64,000 nt of DNA, from NCBI GenBank assembly GCA_021234535.1, contig CM037840.1:5900835-5964834 (forward strand). Direction: 5' to 3'. Origin of the DNA: Stichopus chloronotus (lineage: Eukaryota; Echinodermata; Holothuroidea; Aspidochirotida; Stichopodidae). This document shows, piece by piece, positions 24,101-36,500 of this stretch; position 1 is the first letter of the stretch, and each line of letters opens with the position of its first letter. A program made the position numbers and the translations under genes. The notes beneath the pieces were generated by a model. The model did no database searches and was not told where the DNA came from. It saw nothing but the letters and a program-made list of their open reading frames with translations.

Positions 24101-24910
24101 AGGTGCACAAAATTTAGTCTAAGGCCTGACAACAACATTATGTTTGGTCTTTAGGCTGGCCCAGGGTTGCACTGTACCTTCTAGTGTTGTTGCAATATCA
24201 CAATATTGGCAAACAATATCAGAGATTTTGTTCCCAATATAATTTGTAAGTAACCTAAACAATATTCTAAAAAAGCTCATGTAAACATAATACTACAGTA
24301 GTAGTATTTGCATAGTTGTACACTATACAACACTAGTAGCTGCACAGAATGGAGTAGCAGGCTTAGTTGGCCTCGAACTTAGAACTTGTGACCACACGCA
24401 CCCACGTCACATATACCAACGATATACTTGAATGAGCACTGGTTGTACAGGCAGCATTATATAAAGGGGTGACTGTCGAACTCGCCATTAACGTAACAGT
24501 TCCACCTACAAAAATCTGAACCTTTCCTGATGAATCAGTATTGTCTCAAATGAATCCTTGCAACGAAAAAGTATGTCATCGAGGGTGGAATCATCCCACC
24601 TTCTTTACAACAATTTAAACAAAATTAACTTTCCCCAAGGTGCCCGTCCAGTGCGCCTGCCATTGAATTAGTGCAGAAATGACAAAAAATGATGGCATGC
24701 TTCACTATTTCAATCTGCCATAACCTAAGCTTTCAAAAGTTGTAATTTGTGAATGTTTGTCTAGAGGCGCGTTCGACAGGCACGCGCAGTAGATGGCTAC
24801 CTTATGATAGCATATACATACCACAGGTATAGGGTACATACAATGTGTGCCTATAAATTACAGGGCTAGGGGATGTATTGCATAAATATATCTCTGGACA
24901 CCCATCTGCT
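21188..24910. other. Intergenic region upstream of CAMSAP, no gene recognised
   Basis: A 107-codon ORF at 22944-23267 has no recognised motif. The DNA is otherwise AT-rich and unremarkable. Confidence 0.5.
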
Positions 24911-24913
24911 GAA

Positions 24914-24997
24914 TTCCCTCTCGAAGCTTAGTGGATTAGGGATAGGACTGTCATGCAACTGTTACTCTACCCACATGGGTTCGAATCCTCATCTAAC
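24914..24997 (+). mobile_element. tRNA-like Pol III element (SINE head or tRNA pseudogene)
   Basis: An A-box-like AGCTTAGTGGATTAGG at 24925 and a perfect B box GGTTCGAATCC at 24978-24988 are spaced as in tRNA, and a T run follows. The arms do not form a clean cloverleaf by eye, so an active tRNA gene is unlikely. Confidence 0.55.
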
Positions 24998-25248
24998 TTT
25001 TTTCCTTTCACAGCTTTAACTTCTGTCATTTCTCTCCACAAATTTTCACAGGATGCAGAACTAAAACTTTGTGGGATGAGAAGGAAAAAAAAAAGGGTTT
25101 CCAAAAAAAAGTCATACGTCTACTAAAAGAAGACGTAGACCCTACTAGTCAAGTGCTATTTTAGGGTCTGATACCCTTGGTGACGTCAATTGTGGTCACA
25201 GATTCTAAATTAGTACCCTAGTTGTTAGTTTGAAAAATGAAAATGGCT

Positions 25249-25345
25249 ACACTGCAGACCCTGGCAAGTACTAAACGCCTAGGCTACATTGTATTTTTTT
25301 TTAAACGCCTTGGCAAGTACTAAACGCCTAGGCTATTTTACCTGC
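25249..25345. repeat. Short direct duplication CTTGGCAAGTACTAAACGCC
   Basis: GGCAAGTACTAAACGCCTAG occurs twice about 53 bp apart. Confidence 0.8.
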
Positions 25346-25739
25346 TGATACCAAAAATGTAAAATTAAAAAGTCCTACTGGTAGTGCCTACTGTAGCCTT
25401 AGCCTAAGTGGGCTTCTGTAGCACCGTGCAGTAGCAGCCATGTACATGTGCTCTATGCCACAAACTGCGCAGGCCTAGCCTAAAGGGTAGTAAACGACAC
25501 TAACTTTCAGGAACTGTAGACTAGTGTTAATGTTATTCCATATGAACTTAACGTAAACCTAACCAAGGCGTAACTTCAGGCTAGGCCTTTAGCTCGGCAT
25601 AACTAGCGAAGTTATAATTAGCAAATAGCATAGCCTAACACAAGACCCAACCTGTGATTGTATGCCTCGAAAATAGAACTCAGCCTACAGTAGGCCCTAT
25701 TCATGCCTAACCCGTTAATAAACTGTAACGGCACAACAA

Positions 25740-25950
25740 CGGTCGGCCTGAGAGGCGGATCATCTTCCATTGTAAAAATGTAAATGCCCACCTTTCGGAT
25801 AAATCTGCAACGTTAAGCGAGTTGTAGGTAAAATCACATTATAATTCCGCACGGCATAGGCGTAGTCGAACGATCTCGCGCTGCTGTTAAAAACCTCCGT
25901 CGTCGTACCGTATACCGTCGTACTGTCGCACTGTACACAAAGTATTAAAT
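25740..25950. promoter_or_regulatory. CpG-richer patch, candidate promoter region for CAMSAP
   Basis: Clustered CG dinucleotides (GATCTCGCGCTGC, CCGTCGTCGTACCG, CCGTCGTACTGTCGC) in otherwise CpG-poor DNA, 5 kb upstream of CAMSAP exon 1. On the minus strand AAAG/GTGGGC at about 25793 could be a first-exon donor. No TATA box or initiator is decisive. Confidence 0.3.
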
Positions 25951-26373
25951 GTACGGAATCTTTGACAGGATATGAACATTGCTTCGTACCGAACTATAGT
26001 AAACTGCTGTTACTTGTTGATTAGTTTCAAGAATGTCAGATCCTGGGTCATAATAGAGGGAGCCTTAGCAATTACATAATCAGAGTCATTTATGGATTTG
26101 TAAATAAATGGCTCCGTTCATCAGAATGAAAATTTTCTTCCCTGACATTTTGATGACATTTTCAGTAATCGAGGCAACTTCTCAATTAGATCTAGACTGC
26201 GCATTTCTAACTTCTTTCTACAAGCAATGGACCTGCTAGAAAATGAGAAGATACATGTTTACGGACTTAGATGAGAAGTTATACCCAATTTGTGCACCTA
26301 TGGGCTACCGTATATGTTCGTATATTTTCGATTTTATAGATCAATATGAGATACCACGACTGTGATGCTAGAC

Positions 26374-26460
26374 CAGGAATCGGCAACCGTTGGTCGTGGC
26401 CCATTCGTGGGCCTCGTTGCAGATTTTGGTGGGACCCAGTATCTGTAAAATGAAAAAAAA
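26374..26460 (+). mobile_element. Possible hAT-like transposon terminus
   Basis: CAGGAATCGGCAACCGTTGG followed by TGGCCCATTCGTGGGCC resembles the CAGGGGTCGGCAACC ends common among hAT elements. I found no matching opposite end. Confidence 0.3.
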
Positions 26461-26464
26461 AAAT

Positions 26465-29400
26465 TGCACATAGTAGAACTCGAAACAGAGTTTGGTGGAA
26501 GGGTTGGGTTGAGTGAGGTGTCTATCTTATATCTGTGTCATTTAGCTTAGCTAGACTTGGGTCGCAAATGTACCCTGTGGGCCAGAACACATTCCCACAC
26601 ACATATGGGCTAAAGTGGATTAAAAGTGGTTGCAGGCCCTGTGCTAATATAGTGTGGCATCATATACATATTATACAGGGTTGGTCAAAACGCCGTCGGT
26701 GGCACAGACCAAACTTCGGGAAAGTAGTATGCATGTGCTTCGGGAAAGTAGTATGTGCCCCCCGGCCCCCCATTTCGGAACCTTTGAACAGGAACAGAAA
26801 AATAAGGAAAATTAGGAAAATCAATTAACTAAAAGGCAAAAGTAATAAAGCATTATCCAAAGGCTTGAAGTAGCTTGAATATATACGATATACTCATGTT
26901 CCTATACACATGCCGATATAGTCCTCTTTTTTTACATTTTGGCATAGATTTCCCATAGGCCTACACATGTCAACATGGATCTTATAGTTGCTAATTTATC
27001 CATGCAATTCTTCTCCATTCTTCTCCATAGGATGGCAGATGGCCAACAGGCTGGCCCTATACGACGCTGTGCATAATGCCCTTCCAGCCAGCGCTACAAG
27101 CTAGCACTACGCTCCCAGCGTACCCTTCCAGCTAGCACTACGCGGTGTGCGGATAAGCATGTAGACCTACAGTCATGTACAAAGTGAAAATTTGCAGGTA
27201 AAACGGTTGAATGCTATCAAAGAGACACAAGACTCAGATAGTTTAATGGAAAGACCAGGGTGAAGATGGATTTATCATAGTTAATTTGATTGCTTCCCAC
27301 CGACACCCAAGTGCAAACCGGCTACATGCGAGATAAGCCATATTCGCAACGAACGTTGATGTGGTACACCCTGTTACCACTGAGTTACAATTGATTAGAA
27401 AAATATTTGTATATAAAGCGAAAATAAGAACGTTTAAAAGGTAACCTCATTGCATGGGAAGTGTCTTCAACTGCCTTCAAAGCAGTATTTTGATTCTGTA
27501 CGATACGCGGTAAGATAGTCTCCCTACAACTCTCAGCCGCCTGCCCTCTTATTCAAATACTGGTGTCCAAGGCTGTAATGGGCATACTCTATTTCTGTAT
27601 CACAGAGTAACTTTGTTTTAGATGATCCGCCATTACTTCCTCATGTTCTGTGCCGCCATTAGTTCTGAAGGTTTTGTGGAAACCACAAAAAAATCCAATT
27701 ATATGGAAGGAAAACAGTTTTGTATCGAAGAAAATACTGACCTCACAATTTCCAGAAGTTTACTTCCGGAGCCTGGGAAGGCTGTCTAACGGGTATTTTT
27801 ATCCTCCGTTCCAGTCAGATACCGTAGCCTTGTTACAGTTTCTCCGCATCCCGACAGTCTATGTTCACCCCCCAGCCCCATTTCTCTAATTGACAAATTA
27901 CCATACGTGAGATCCTTTTTTTCAAAGCTGAATGGGTACATGTGCCTCCCAACGCCCTTGAAGTGTCGTTTCAGGTCCCTGGGAGGGGCTATAAAGTCAA
28001 ATCTTTTCTCGATCCGCGTCATCCGATGGTGACGCTCCGTTTAAGAGGCTGAGAAGGCAACCCAATCCGAATCACATTGACAAAGGCCTGCGTACGTCGG
28101 GGCCTGAATGACCATTTTGCTCCTTTTAAGATCCTCTTGAATTAAAGTTGTTAAGAAGGAAATGAAAATGAAAAAAAGTCATATGGCATGTATTTTTGTC
28201 AAAAATATACTCCTACGCCAATCGATGATGGTCTTCCTCTTATATAATATAAAGGTGGTATCTTAAATAATCATGTATTTTGGGTCTCCATAAAATCAAT
28301 TTGAATAATATGTTTTCTGTTGAAAAAAGACTTTCAAAGTATCGATTCCTAGTGCAATCGAGTACTTTTGTCAGACATTTTGTCGTGCTTTAAGCGCCAA
28401 CCGAGGGTGGCGCTCCTCTTAGTAAGAAAGCTTTGTCCTTAATCAAGTAGTTTTTGCCCCCTGAAAAATTCTCTTGAATGAAATGTGTTCCTCACATCTC
28501 CAACTCACATTGGTCTCAGTATCTCGATTTGTATACGATTATTCGACTAGTCACGTTTAGACCCCTCTGTTGAATAATCCTGCTTAGCTACACTATTCGT
28601 ACCAATGACAAGGAGATTACACAATACGTAGGAAGCCGCGTGCCTGCAATGTGTATTTTATCTACGTCAGGCGCCATCTCTTTTTACAGAGTCGAGTTTT
28701 GATTAATTCTGACACTGGGTATATGAGACATCTATACCGCAGTAGGTGACAATCCATGATATAGATGGACAAGAAATATGACAGACAACGACAATACACT
28801 TTTAAAGAGATTGGCGGCTACTGAAAGAGATTGATAACTCGTAAAAAAGTACAGGGAAATTTTCTCTCTCAAAAATGTTGGTTTTAACACATGTATAAAG
28901 GGTGAAGAAATTTTCCTAATTTTTGTAATTGCTTCGTAAATGGTAAATCCATTTGAGCTTTTAAGTAGAATATCGAGTCTTAGACACTGGTATTACAGAA
29001 AAACATTTCAAAAAGCGTCCTTCATCCCAATAATGTCACCTCGGAATTTCAAATGTCTTTCCTGTTATATGTATGACGTAATTGTTACTTTCTCAGTGAA
29101 ATTAAAGGACAACAAGTTTTTTTTTTTAACGTAATTGACAAAGAGATATTACTGAGATCATTTGTATCCAATTTTTATCCTTTTTTCCTATTTGGAATGA
29201 ATCAGAATCCATCAAAGAAAGTTATTTCTAGAAGTCCAACCTCCAATGACTTTTTCGCTGAGGCTCTCTGAACGAGAACGGAGAGATATAGGCTACAGTG
29301 GCAGTGAATGGGAAATATGGGAGTGCACAATTTATACTTCATATTATCTCACTATTCACTACAGGCTGTTATCGGCACGAAAATGAACTCACATCGTTTT

Positions 29401-30530
29401 CGTACTCTATTTAGGCTAACATTTCGGGGTTTTGTAACTAAGTTAGGGTTTTATTCCTTCACAGCTTAGGCCTATCGTGACTGTCCATAACACAATTTGC
29501 TTTGATTGAAGATGTGAGCACATGTGGTAGGCTATTTTTAAATTGTTCAAAAGCGATAATAACCCGTTCCAGGTTTTGCCCTGTGTATTTTTACGTGTCT
29601 ATTGTGTTGACTATCAATTTCATTGAAATTTAAACATCATGGAAAGGTATAATACTTGCTTTCTCACAAAGAGTCTCAGCCTAAACCTCTCTTATTCGGT
29701 TTGGAAGAACTGGAGATTATTTCTTCTTCCAAACTAAGGTTTGGGAAGCATGAATGAGCTATATCCTTTCGACTGCAGGGGGACGTACTTTGCTTGGGAG
29801 AACATTGGTGTAGTCTGTAGCGTCAGTCGACCCCACCACGCAATACATTCACTTGTGTATTCTACCAGAAATGCTGTACAGTCAACGTAGCTGTAAAATG
29901 TACAATGTAATACTGATGGCTTACAAAGGCTACCATCGAAATGACGTTTAACCATGTACTGATGTGACGATTGAAGACATATATGCTCATGGCATAAAAG
30001 TGTAAGTTACATGTTAACATGACTGAAACGAAAAATTGCATATTCATATTCAAATTTTGTTGTATGTCAATTTCCTTCATTATATTTACCATCCTTACGA
30101 TATCACAATCACTATGTATTGACACTGCAACAAATAATTAAACTGTCCGAAATTTGAATAGCCGAAGTGGACGAATATCTAATAGGGAGAAGTTTGTTTG
30201 CAAAAAGAGAAAAGAGATACTTTGAAGTTTTATTAAAATGCTTGCCTGTTTATTTTAAGGTGCAATTCGATAGTAATCCATCGTGAGATTTTGATTTTAG
30301 ATAATTTTCATCCCGACTAATTTTATTGAGCAATTCAGTAAAGAAAATAAATATAGATAAGTCATGGGGGGATCAATCAATTTAAGTTGAAAAAAACGGA
30401 CAGAAAATAACATTAACCTTTAGTGGAAGTGTTAATTTCTGCACCTAGCTGAAATTTATAGTCAAAGAAACTTCTCAGTTTCATTCCCACAATCTGACTG
30501 AAATTATTCAAAGTTGCAGAAAAAAAGCTA
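26465..30530. other. Intergenic region, no gene recognised
   Basis: CpG is more frequent than in the introns. Small local duplications occur at about 26704-26756 (CTTCGGGAAAGTAGTATG twice) and 27079-27142 (CCTTCCAGC and AGCTAGCACTACGC repeated). ORFs are short and lack motifs. Confidence 0.5.
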
Positions 30531-30539
30531 CTCGACAGA

Positions 30540-30872
30540 TATGATCACGTATTAAAATTACTTAATCTTACCTCAGTTGAGCTTAGACCTCTTCAAGGTG
30601 ATCTGCTTCAAGTGTTTAAAATTGTTCATGGTGTTTATAACTTATTTTTCAATTATTTTTTTTCAGTGATACAATTTAAGGAGTTCTCATGGTCACAGAT
30701 GCTCCAAAAGATGCGCTGAAGGCTGGATGATAGAAAGAAGTCCTACTTCTTCTCACAGAGAGTTGCGAATGAGTGGAAAGATATGCCTGAGTTTGAGATG
30801 ATTTCTAAAAGAGTTAATTCCTTTAAGAATGCAGTTGACAAAATATTTTTCAGCAATGTTGAAGATTCTTAA
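30540..30872 (+). pseudogene. 3' end of a non-LTR retrotransposon reverse-transcriptase ORF
   Basis: One frame reads YDHVLKLLNLTSVELRPLQG, then DLLQVFKIVHGVYNLF, an in-frame TGA at 30717, then RLDDRKKSYFFSQRVANEWK and VNSFKNAVDKIFF, ending in TAA. The order LRPLxGDLxxxFKIxxG then RKxxFxxRVxxEWxxxP then VNxFKxxxD is characteristic of the C-terminus of CR1/L2/Rex-like LINE ORF2. It is 5'-truncated and dead. Confidence 0.75.
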
Positions 30873-31536
30873 ATATTTTTTTTTTTGGGGGGGGGGGGTT
30901 GGTTATGTCTAAGTTTTGTCTAAGTCTATGTTTTCAGGGTCCTTTCTCACCAACTACAGAATTTTCCTAGCACGCTACGGGCCAACTACTGGTGACGCTC
31001 CGTTTGACTGGCATTCAGAGCCGTATGTGGCTCTGAACGTGTCAATTTAGTGTAATGGACTTTATTTCAATCTCTTTTAATAGTGAAAATGGATATTTAA
31101 CATAATTATTATAATACATAGAATGAAAGATATCGTAGAGTGACAACAAGAAGCCCGTGAGAGTCCACTTCGACATATAAGTTCAAAAACTAAACAAAAT
31201 AAACAAAAACAAAAAGCCGACAAGAAAACAATTACACAGGAAAATAAAAGAAAAAAGACTGAAACAAAAGAGTTTATTTAGAATTTGAGGATCAGAAAGT
31301 ATGAATACTCATCGAGGGATCCTATTTCATGTTGATCGTGGATGATCACCGCCGAAAACCTAGCCGTCTCTTTTCGATGGAGGACCTGCCCAGCTCAGCA
31401 GCCCACTAGCTGTACCGAGCAACCTGCAGCCGACAAAACAGGAACCCAACTTGAAATCACCAAATAACTCCCTTCCCAGCACCACTGTCAACAGCTTTAC
31501 TGAACAAGTTATTATGAGTCCCCAGAAAATTTCTCA

Positions 31537-31612
31537 GTGGTTCTACCGGGATTTGATCCGGGTACCTAATGGTTGCAAGATGGACATTCTAACCACCGAG
31601 CTGACGCTCCAC
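31537..31612 (-). mobile_element. tRNA-derived SINE head (minus strand)
   Basis: On the minus strand CAGCTCGGTGGTTAGAATG serves as the A box and GGATCAAATCCCGG as the B box, at tRNA spacing, with CTTGCAA in the anticodon-loop position. The B box differs from GGTTCAAATCC by one base. Confidence 0.6.
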
Positions 31613-31619
31613 CCTAGAG

Positions 31620-33190
31620 GAAAAGTGAATACAAAAAAATTAACCTATTAGTGATAATTCATACTGAGGTAATTTTGGGGTATTCTTTGAAATGTGTAAG
31701 TGTCGTGTAACCATCTTCTCTGTGCAGACCCCCTCCACATGAGAAAGGCTAGTTACGCCACTTTAGTCAGAGCTGTTTACAGTGAATACAAACTTCTCCT
31801 GATTTAATAAATTGAAAATGTGGCCCCCACGACCGAAAATTTACTTTTCTTTTTTGCGGACGCCCATGCACACATATACCCACAATATGTCAACACGACT
31901 GCTTAATTAAAATGCTTGACCTCGGCATGGAGACTTGCACGACAAAATAAGGGTATGCAAATCATTCAAGACCAAGGTTTGGCCAAATAACACATTTAAA
32001 GTGAAAACCGTAGGATTCCATATTTCCGCCAATTTTCCAGTTTCAAGTAATGTCATAATCTCTCTATAAGGTGTCTTCTCTCTAGATTTTTACACAAAAG
32101 ACTGAAATCGTGCCTTAACGGTTCCGTAGTGTCTGTTGATTGGAGGAAAGTTAGGTCAGATGTATCCTAGCAACAACCTGAAAACTAGATACGTATAATT
32201 TACACGTTCGATTAGTGAAGCGGATCGAAACAAGATAGGCTAGGCAACGTAGAAATGCAATTCATGCAGGCAGTACGCGCCCGTGCGTACATTCGACACC
32301 TATAAGGCCAGATCTTTGCTGTGATTTAAACACCTAATGAACAAGATATATATTCGTGCTAAGTAGCCTAGGACGCGACTCGGAGTAAGTTACTTGTAAC
32401 TTAGAAGGGACGAACATGTTCTCTCCTTGGAACTGAATGAGCTTAGGCTAGGCACGGGTATCCGTCTCGACTTTTGACTGAGTATGCGGTCAAAGCCTAG
32501 GCCTAGCCTACTTAAGTTAGGCTAGGCCGGAGTCTAGACCTAAGCCATAACTTAACGCTAAATTTCCAAACGATGTCGGTAGCTTCATGTAAGGCTTATG
32601 TAATACGTCTATTACTCGGCCGACATCCAAAATATATATTGTGTATTTCCGTGGCATAGTAAGCTTACCTTGTGGTCTGATTACTTCTTGCTGGGAAGGT
32701 CTTGAAAATAACCACACCCCAACTGCTATTGTTGCAGCTCAGCAGCTGTGCTAGCTAATTTTTACAATGTTTGTTGTGCAGTAATAAAGTAATAATATAC
32801 TTAATTAAATTAACTTACTTAACTTTATTAAAGAACTTTATCAACATTTTGGCTGGCCTGTCTAGGTCTATCATTTCAAGAGCAACTGAAACTTTTGTCC
32901 AAGAAGAAGTCATATTATCTTATTAATTGATTTAGTCATTGTTTTTATAGAAAACAGTTGATGGCTCACCAGTTTTCGCAGAATTTACCACTTCATTAAG
33001 TTCAGTGATTGCTATGGTGAAGTCGTTTGCACGACTTTTCTGTACAGTATTGTGCAAGTTGTTAGTGGTGTTCAAATTTACCAGTTGAAAAAACTTTTGG
33101 TCAGTATGATTGTTAAATCCAGGACAACTGAGCCCACAGATCACACCTTTAAAGCCCTCAGTTCAGTATGAGTGACAAAAGTTGGGCAAA
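31620..33190. other. Upstream region of the 13-exon gene
   Basis: No coding signal. Runs of TTAGGCTAGGCC and AGGCCTAGCCTA occur at 32.4-32.55 kb. A promoter or 5' UTR for the plus-strand gene probably lies in this segment but no element is decisive. Confidence 0.4.
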
Positions 33191-33195
33191 CTATT

Positions 33196-33234
33196 TACTT
33201 TAAATTACCTAGTATTCCTAGGTAATTTAAAGTA
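33196..33234. repeat. Perfect 17-bp hairpin
   Basis: ACTTTAAATTACCTAG and its exact reverse complement, plus one flanking T/A pair, are separated by TATTC. It lies about 160-195 bp before the start codon at 33392. Confidence 0.95.
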
Positions 33235-33391
33235 TATCCTAGATTTATTGGTGGAGGTAGTAACTATCTGACATTTATATATTAAGATATAAATCACTGA
33301 GTTTAGAAATGATCAAACTAACTTTAATGACATTGTTGACATGAATCCAGTCTTATTACTTTCTGGACAGATCTACTGATTTATTTGGGAT

Positions 33392-33560
33392 ATGGCGGCC
33401 AATGTTAGTATGTGTACAAACTCAGGTACACCAGCAGCAGCAACTACTAACAGAAACCACCCAGTCCATGGATACCTCTCCCCCATCAAAGATCAGCCAG
33501 CGATACAAAGTGCTGAAATGACAAAGTACCTGAAACAAAACTTTGTAGTGCCAGAAAAAG
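33392..33560 (+). CDS. 13-exon gene, exon 1
   Basis: ATG in good context (GATATGGCG), 56 codons plus 1 nt, donor GTAAAA. Encodes [12 protein letters not shown]...[17 protein letters not shown]...NFVVPEK. Confidence 0.8.
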
Positions 33561-36500
33561 GTAAAATATTGAATGCATGTACTTCACATTCATGAACTTG
33601 AAGGACAATGTAATTGCAAATCACAGCTGTGATGAACCATGTAGCTTTGCTGAATTAAACAACATAATGAATGTTGATAAAATGGGTTGCATGTTTGCTG
33701 CCATCTGTGTAACAATTATGGCCAAACTGAGCGTGTCAGGGATGAACTAAATGTTTACCTCTGTGATGACAGAAATACGTGAAAGTAGGCCAACCTGAGC
33801 ATACTGTAAGACATGGGTTGTATGTTTGTTTTGTGACAGTAATTACATCAAAGGTCTCCAGTTAGTATCAGACTATTAATGTACTAGAGGTAACTGAGAC
33901 TGTGCATACTCCCACCCTTCCTCCCCAGATATGAAAAGTATCAAATGTGGGTCACATCTTTTATCAAAGTTTCACATTGCTTTTCTCCTAGATTACTGCA
34001 GAGAGTTTGTAAGTATTTTAGCTGATTGCCTAATTGGTGTCACTGATCAAGCAGATGGGAGAAGAGGTGGAGGGGCAGGGTGAGAACCTCCTGTGAAAAG
34101 CAATGTAATGTTTCTTACAAATAACAGGATACTCATAAAATTTGGAGGCATATGCAAATGACATCTCAGGGATGATCCTTAAGCAACTGAAAATGGTTGT
34201 CCAAAGGACAACCAGCTACAAAAATTTGGTCGTCCTCCACAACGGACATGTAAAAACAAGAAATGTGCAAAATGTGTATTTTGCACAGTCAAGACGATGT
34301 TTTTATTTGTCTTTCTTATACAGGTTGAAACTTTCCACAGCTAAATTATACTACTGACTTGTAACTTATAAGTAATGCTCAGGGTTTCTCCAAAGGGAAT
34401 CACTGATGCTGTAAAGTATATATCATATGGAAGAAAATCTCTTTATAGTATAATGTTTGTTTCAAATCAAAATATGATACATTACTAATCTTGAACGGTA
34501 CTATCACTATTTAGAAAATTCATACCAGCTCTCTTTGCACATGGCACATATGACCGAATTCTTCGACTGTGATTCATCTATCTGGTACTTGCTGTGTACA
34601 GTATGTGCATGTCTGGTACAGTAAAATCAGTTGAAACATGATCGTACACTGAGACTGTTTGTTTGGCGTTTTACTTACCGTGGATTTCAGGTTGTTTTGG
34701 CGGATTTTTGTGAAAGAAAACAGATGTTTTGGAATGGAGTTCATGCATGTTAAATATTTTGGTTGCATCTCAGTGTTGAGTTGTACGCATTGTGTCACAA
34801 TATAAATGACCAGGGGTAAAAATTTGGTCGTCCAAAGGACAACCTGAGGTAGTAACTTTGGTCGTCCTACAGAAATTTTGGTCGTCTCGGACGACCGCTA
34901 AATTTCATCCCTGCATCTAGTCCTCTATCAGACATATATCAGTAATATCAGATTTGATTTATCAAAGTCTAATTCAAATGTTGTCAATTGCAGTCCACTG
35001 TAGAATTCTCTTTGCAAGCCCCACACTGCAACAGATCTGTTTTCTCTCCAGATCCCAAGTACAGTCCTGAATATGTCATCCGCAAAACCAGTACTTCGAG
35101 AGCTCTGTTGGTAGATACAGAAAGATGGAAACACCACTTCCTGCGTAGGAAGAGCCATTTGGAGAAAGGTTTCTTTACACCAAGCTACAAGAGTTACTCA
35201 TCTGTTGGTTATGTGGAGTTGAGCCCTCAACAACTTGTCCTTGATGTCTTTGATAACTGTTTGAATAAGAAGGTATATTTCATGTTGCTGGCTGCAAGGG
35301 CCTACACACTACTGCTGAAAGTCGTATTCACCAGACTAACTGCTAGCAATCGTGAGAACACTGTAATTGGCTCAAAAACATAAACTACAGAAAATCAATC
35401 AGCAAGTTACAAAATGCCTTGCTAAACTTCAAAGTAATGCAGTTTTTCATCAAATTGTCACACAGCAGTGCAGGTTCTTCACAAATTTGTGGTTGTTTAT
35501 CTACAAATAATAGAGCCTATATACTGTACAGTATTAGATAACAATTTAGTGGATTAGCAGGATTTATGATGTATGTGTGAAACCTAGGACCGGATCAAAT
35601 TGTTGTTACAACCCACTCCAGCCAGTGTCTGAAATTACTCATTCCTGATTGTGATCTGATAATGATCAGAGCAAGTCATGCAGTCACTCATGCATGTCTA
35701 GTACTGCAAATATATCAATGTATGATTTATCGATTTGTGATACAGATGCCTTTACCATCCATATTGACTGGAAAACTGCCGGTGAGAACTCCCCCTCATC
35801 AAGATATATTGAAAAAAGATAGAAAGGTAAGCTATCTCCTTAACCTTGTCATATATGCATTTAGAATAATCCCATGTGAACAGTATTGTGCCTACTGTAC
35901 ATCAAAATTAAACTTATCAGTATAGTTATATATATTAGTCAATTGTGCAGATATATCCCAACATTTTGGTGCCTAGAGGAGTTTGGAAGATGGCTTAAAA
36001 GAAGGATCAATAGCACATATCTACTGCTTGTTTGTATAGATTCTTCTGTTTACATAGCATACCATCTTGACCCTTTTGTTTACTATCCAGATCACAGACA
36101 GTTATCAAAAACATTTTCAGCCAAGTTTAGATGTGCCAGTGTACATATAGGCATGGCCTATGCATGCATCATGTGCGTGCACCTGCACACACATGTACTA
36201 GTAGCATAAACTATTCTGTATGTAGCGTCTATATAGATTTCATATTGGCAAGTGGCTGAGTTTTCAATAATAAATACAAATATCATGTTTGCATGACATT
36301 TTCTCTTCAGCCAAGCAAATTTGCTTTGCTGAAGAGAAAATATCATTTGGTGTCAGAATTGGACCAACTTACATGAATCAGAGGAGAATAAGTGCTGTTC
36401 TGCAGTAGCTACTGAAATGCATCTATACAATTGAAATATGTGGGTCAGAGGTCATCTGGGGCAGAGGTCATGTGGGTACTTAAGGCATATCAGGCATTTA

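Noticed and set aside
26535..26828. 97-codon ORF
   Set aside because: Contains a local duplication and ends in KIRKIRK from A-rich DNA; no recognised motif.
34978..35051. Earlier acceptor TTGCAG before exon 2 of the 13-exon gene
   Set aside because: Joining there puts exon 2 out of frame with exon 1; the CTCTCCAG acceptor at 35051 restores frame.
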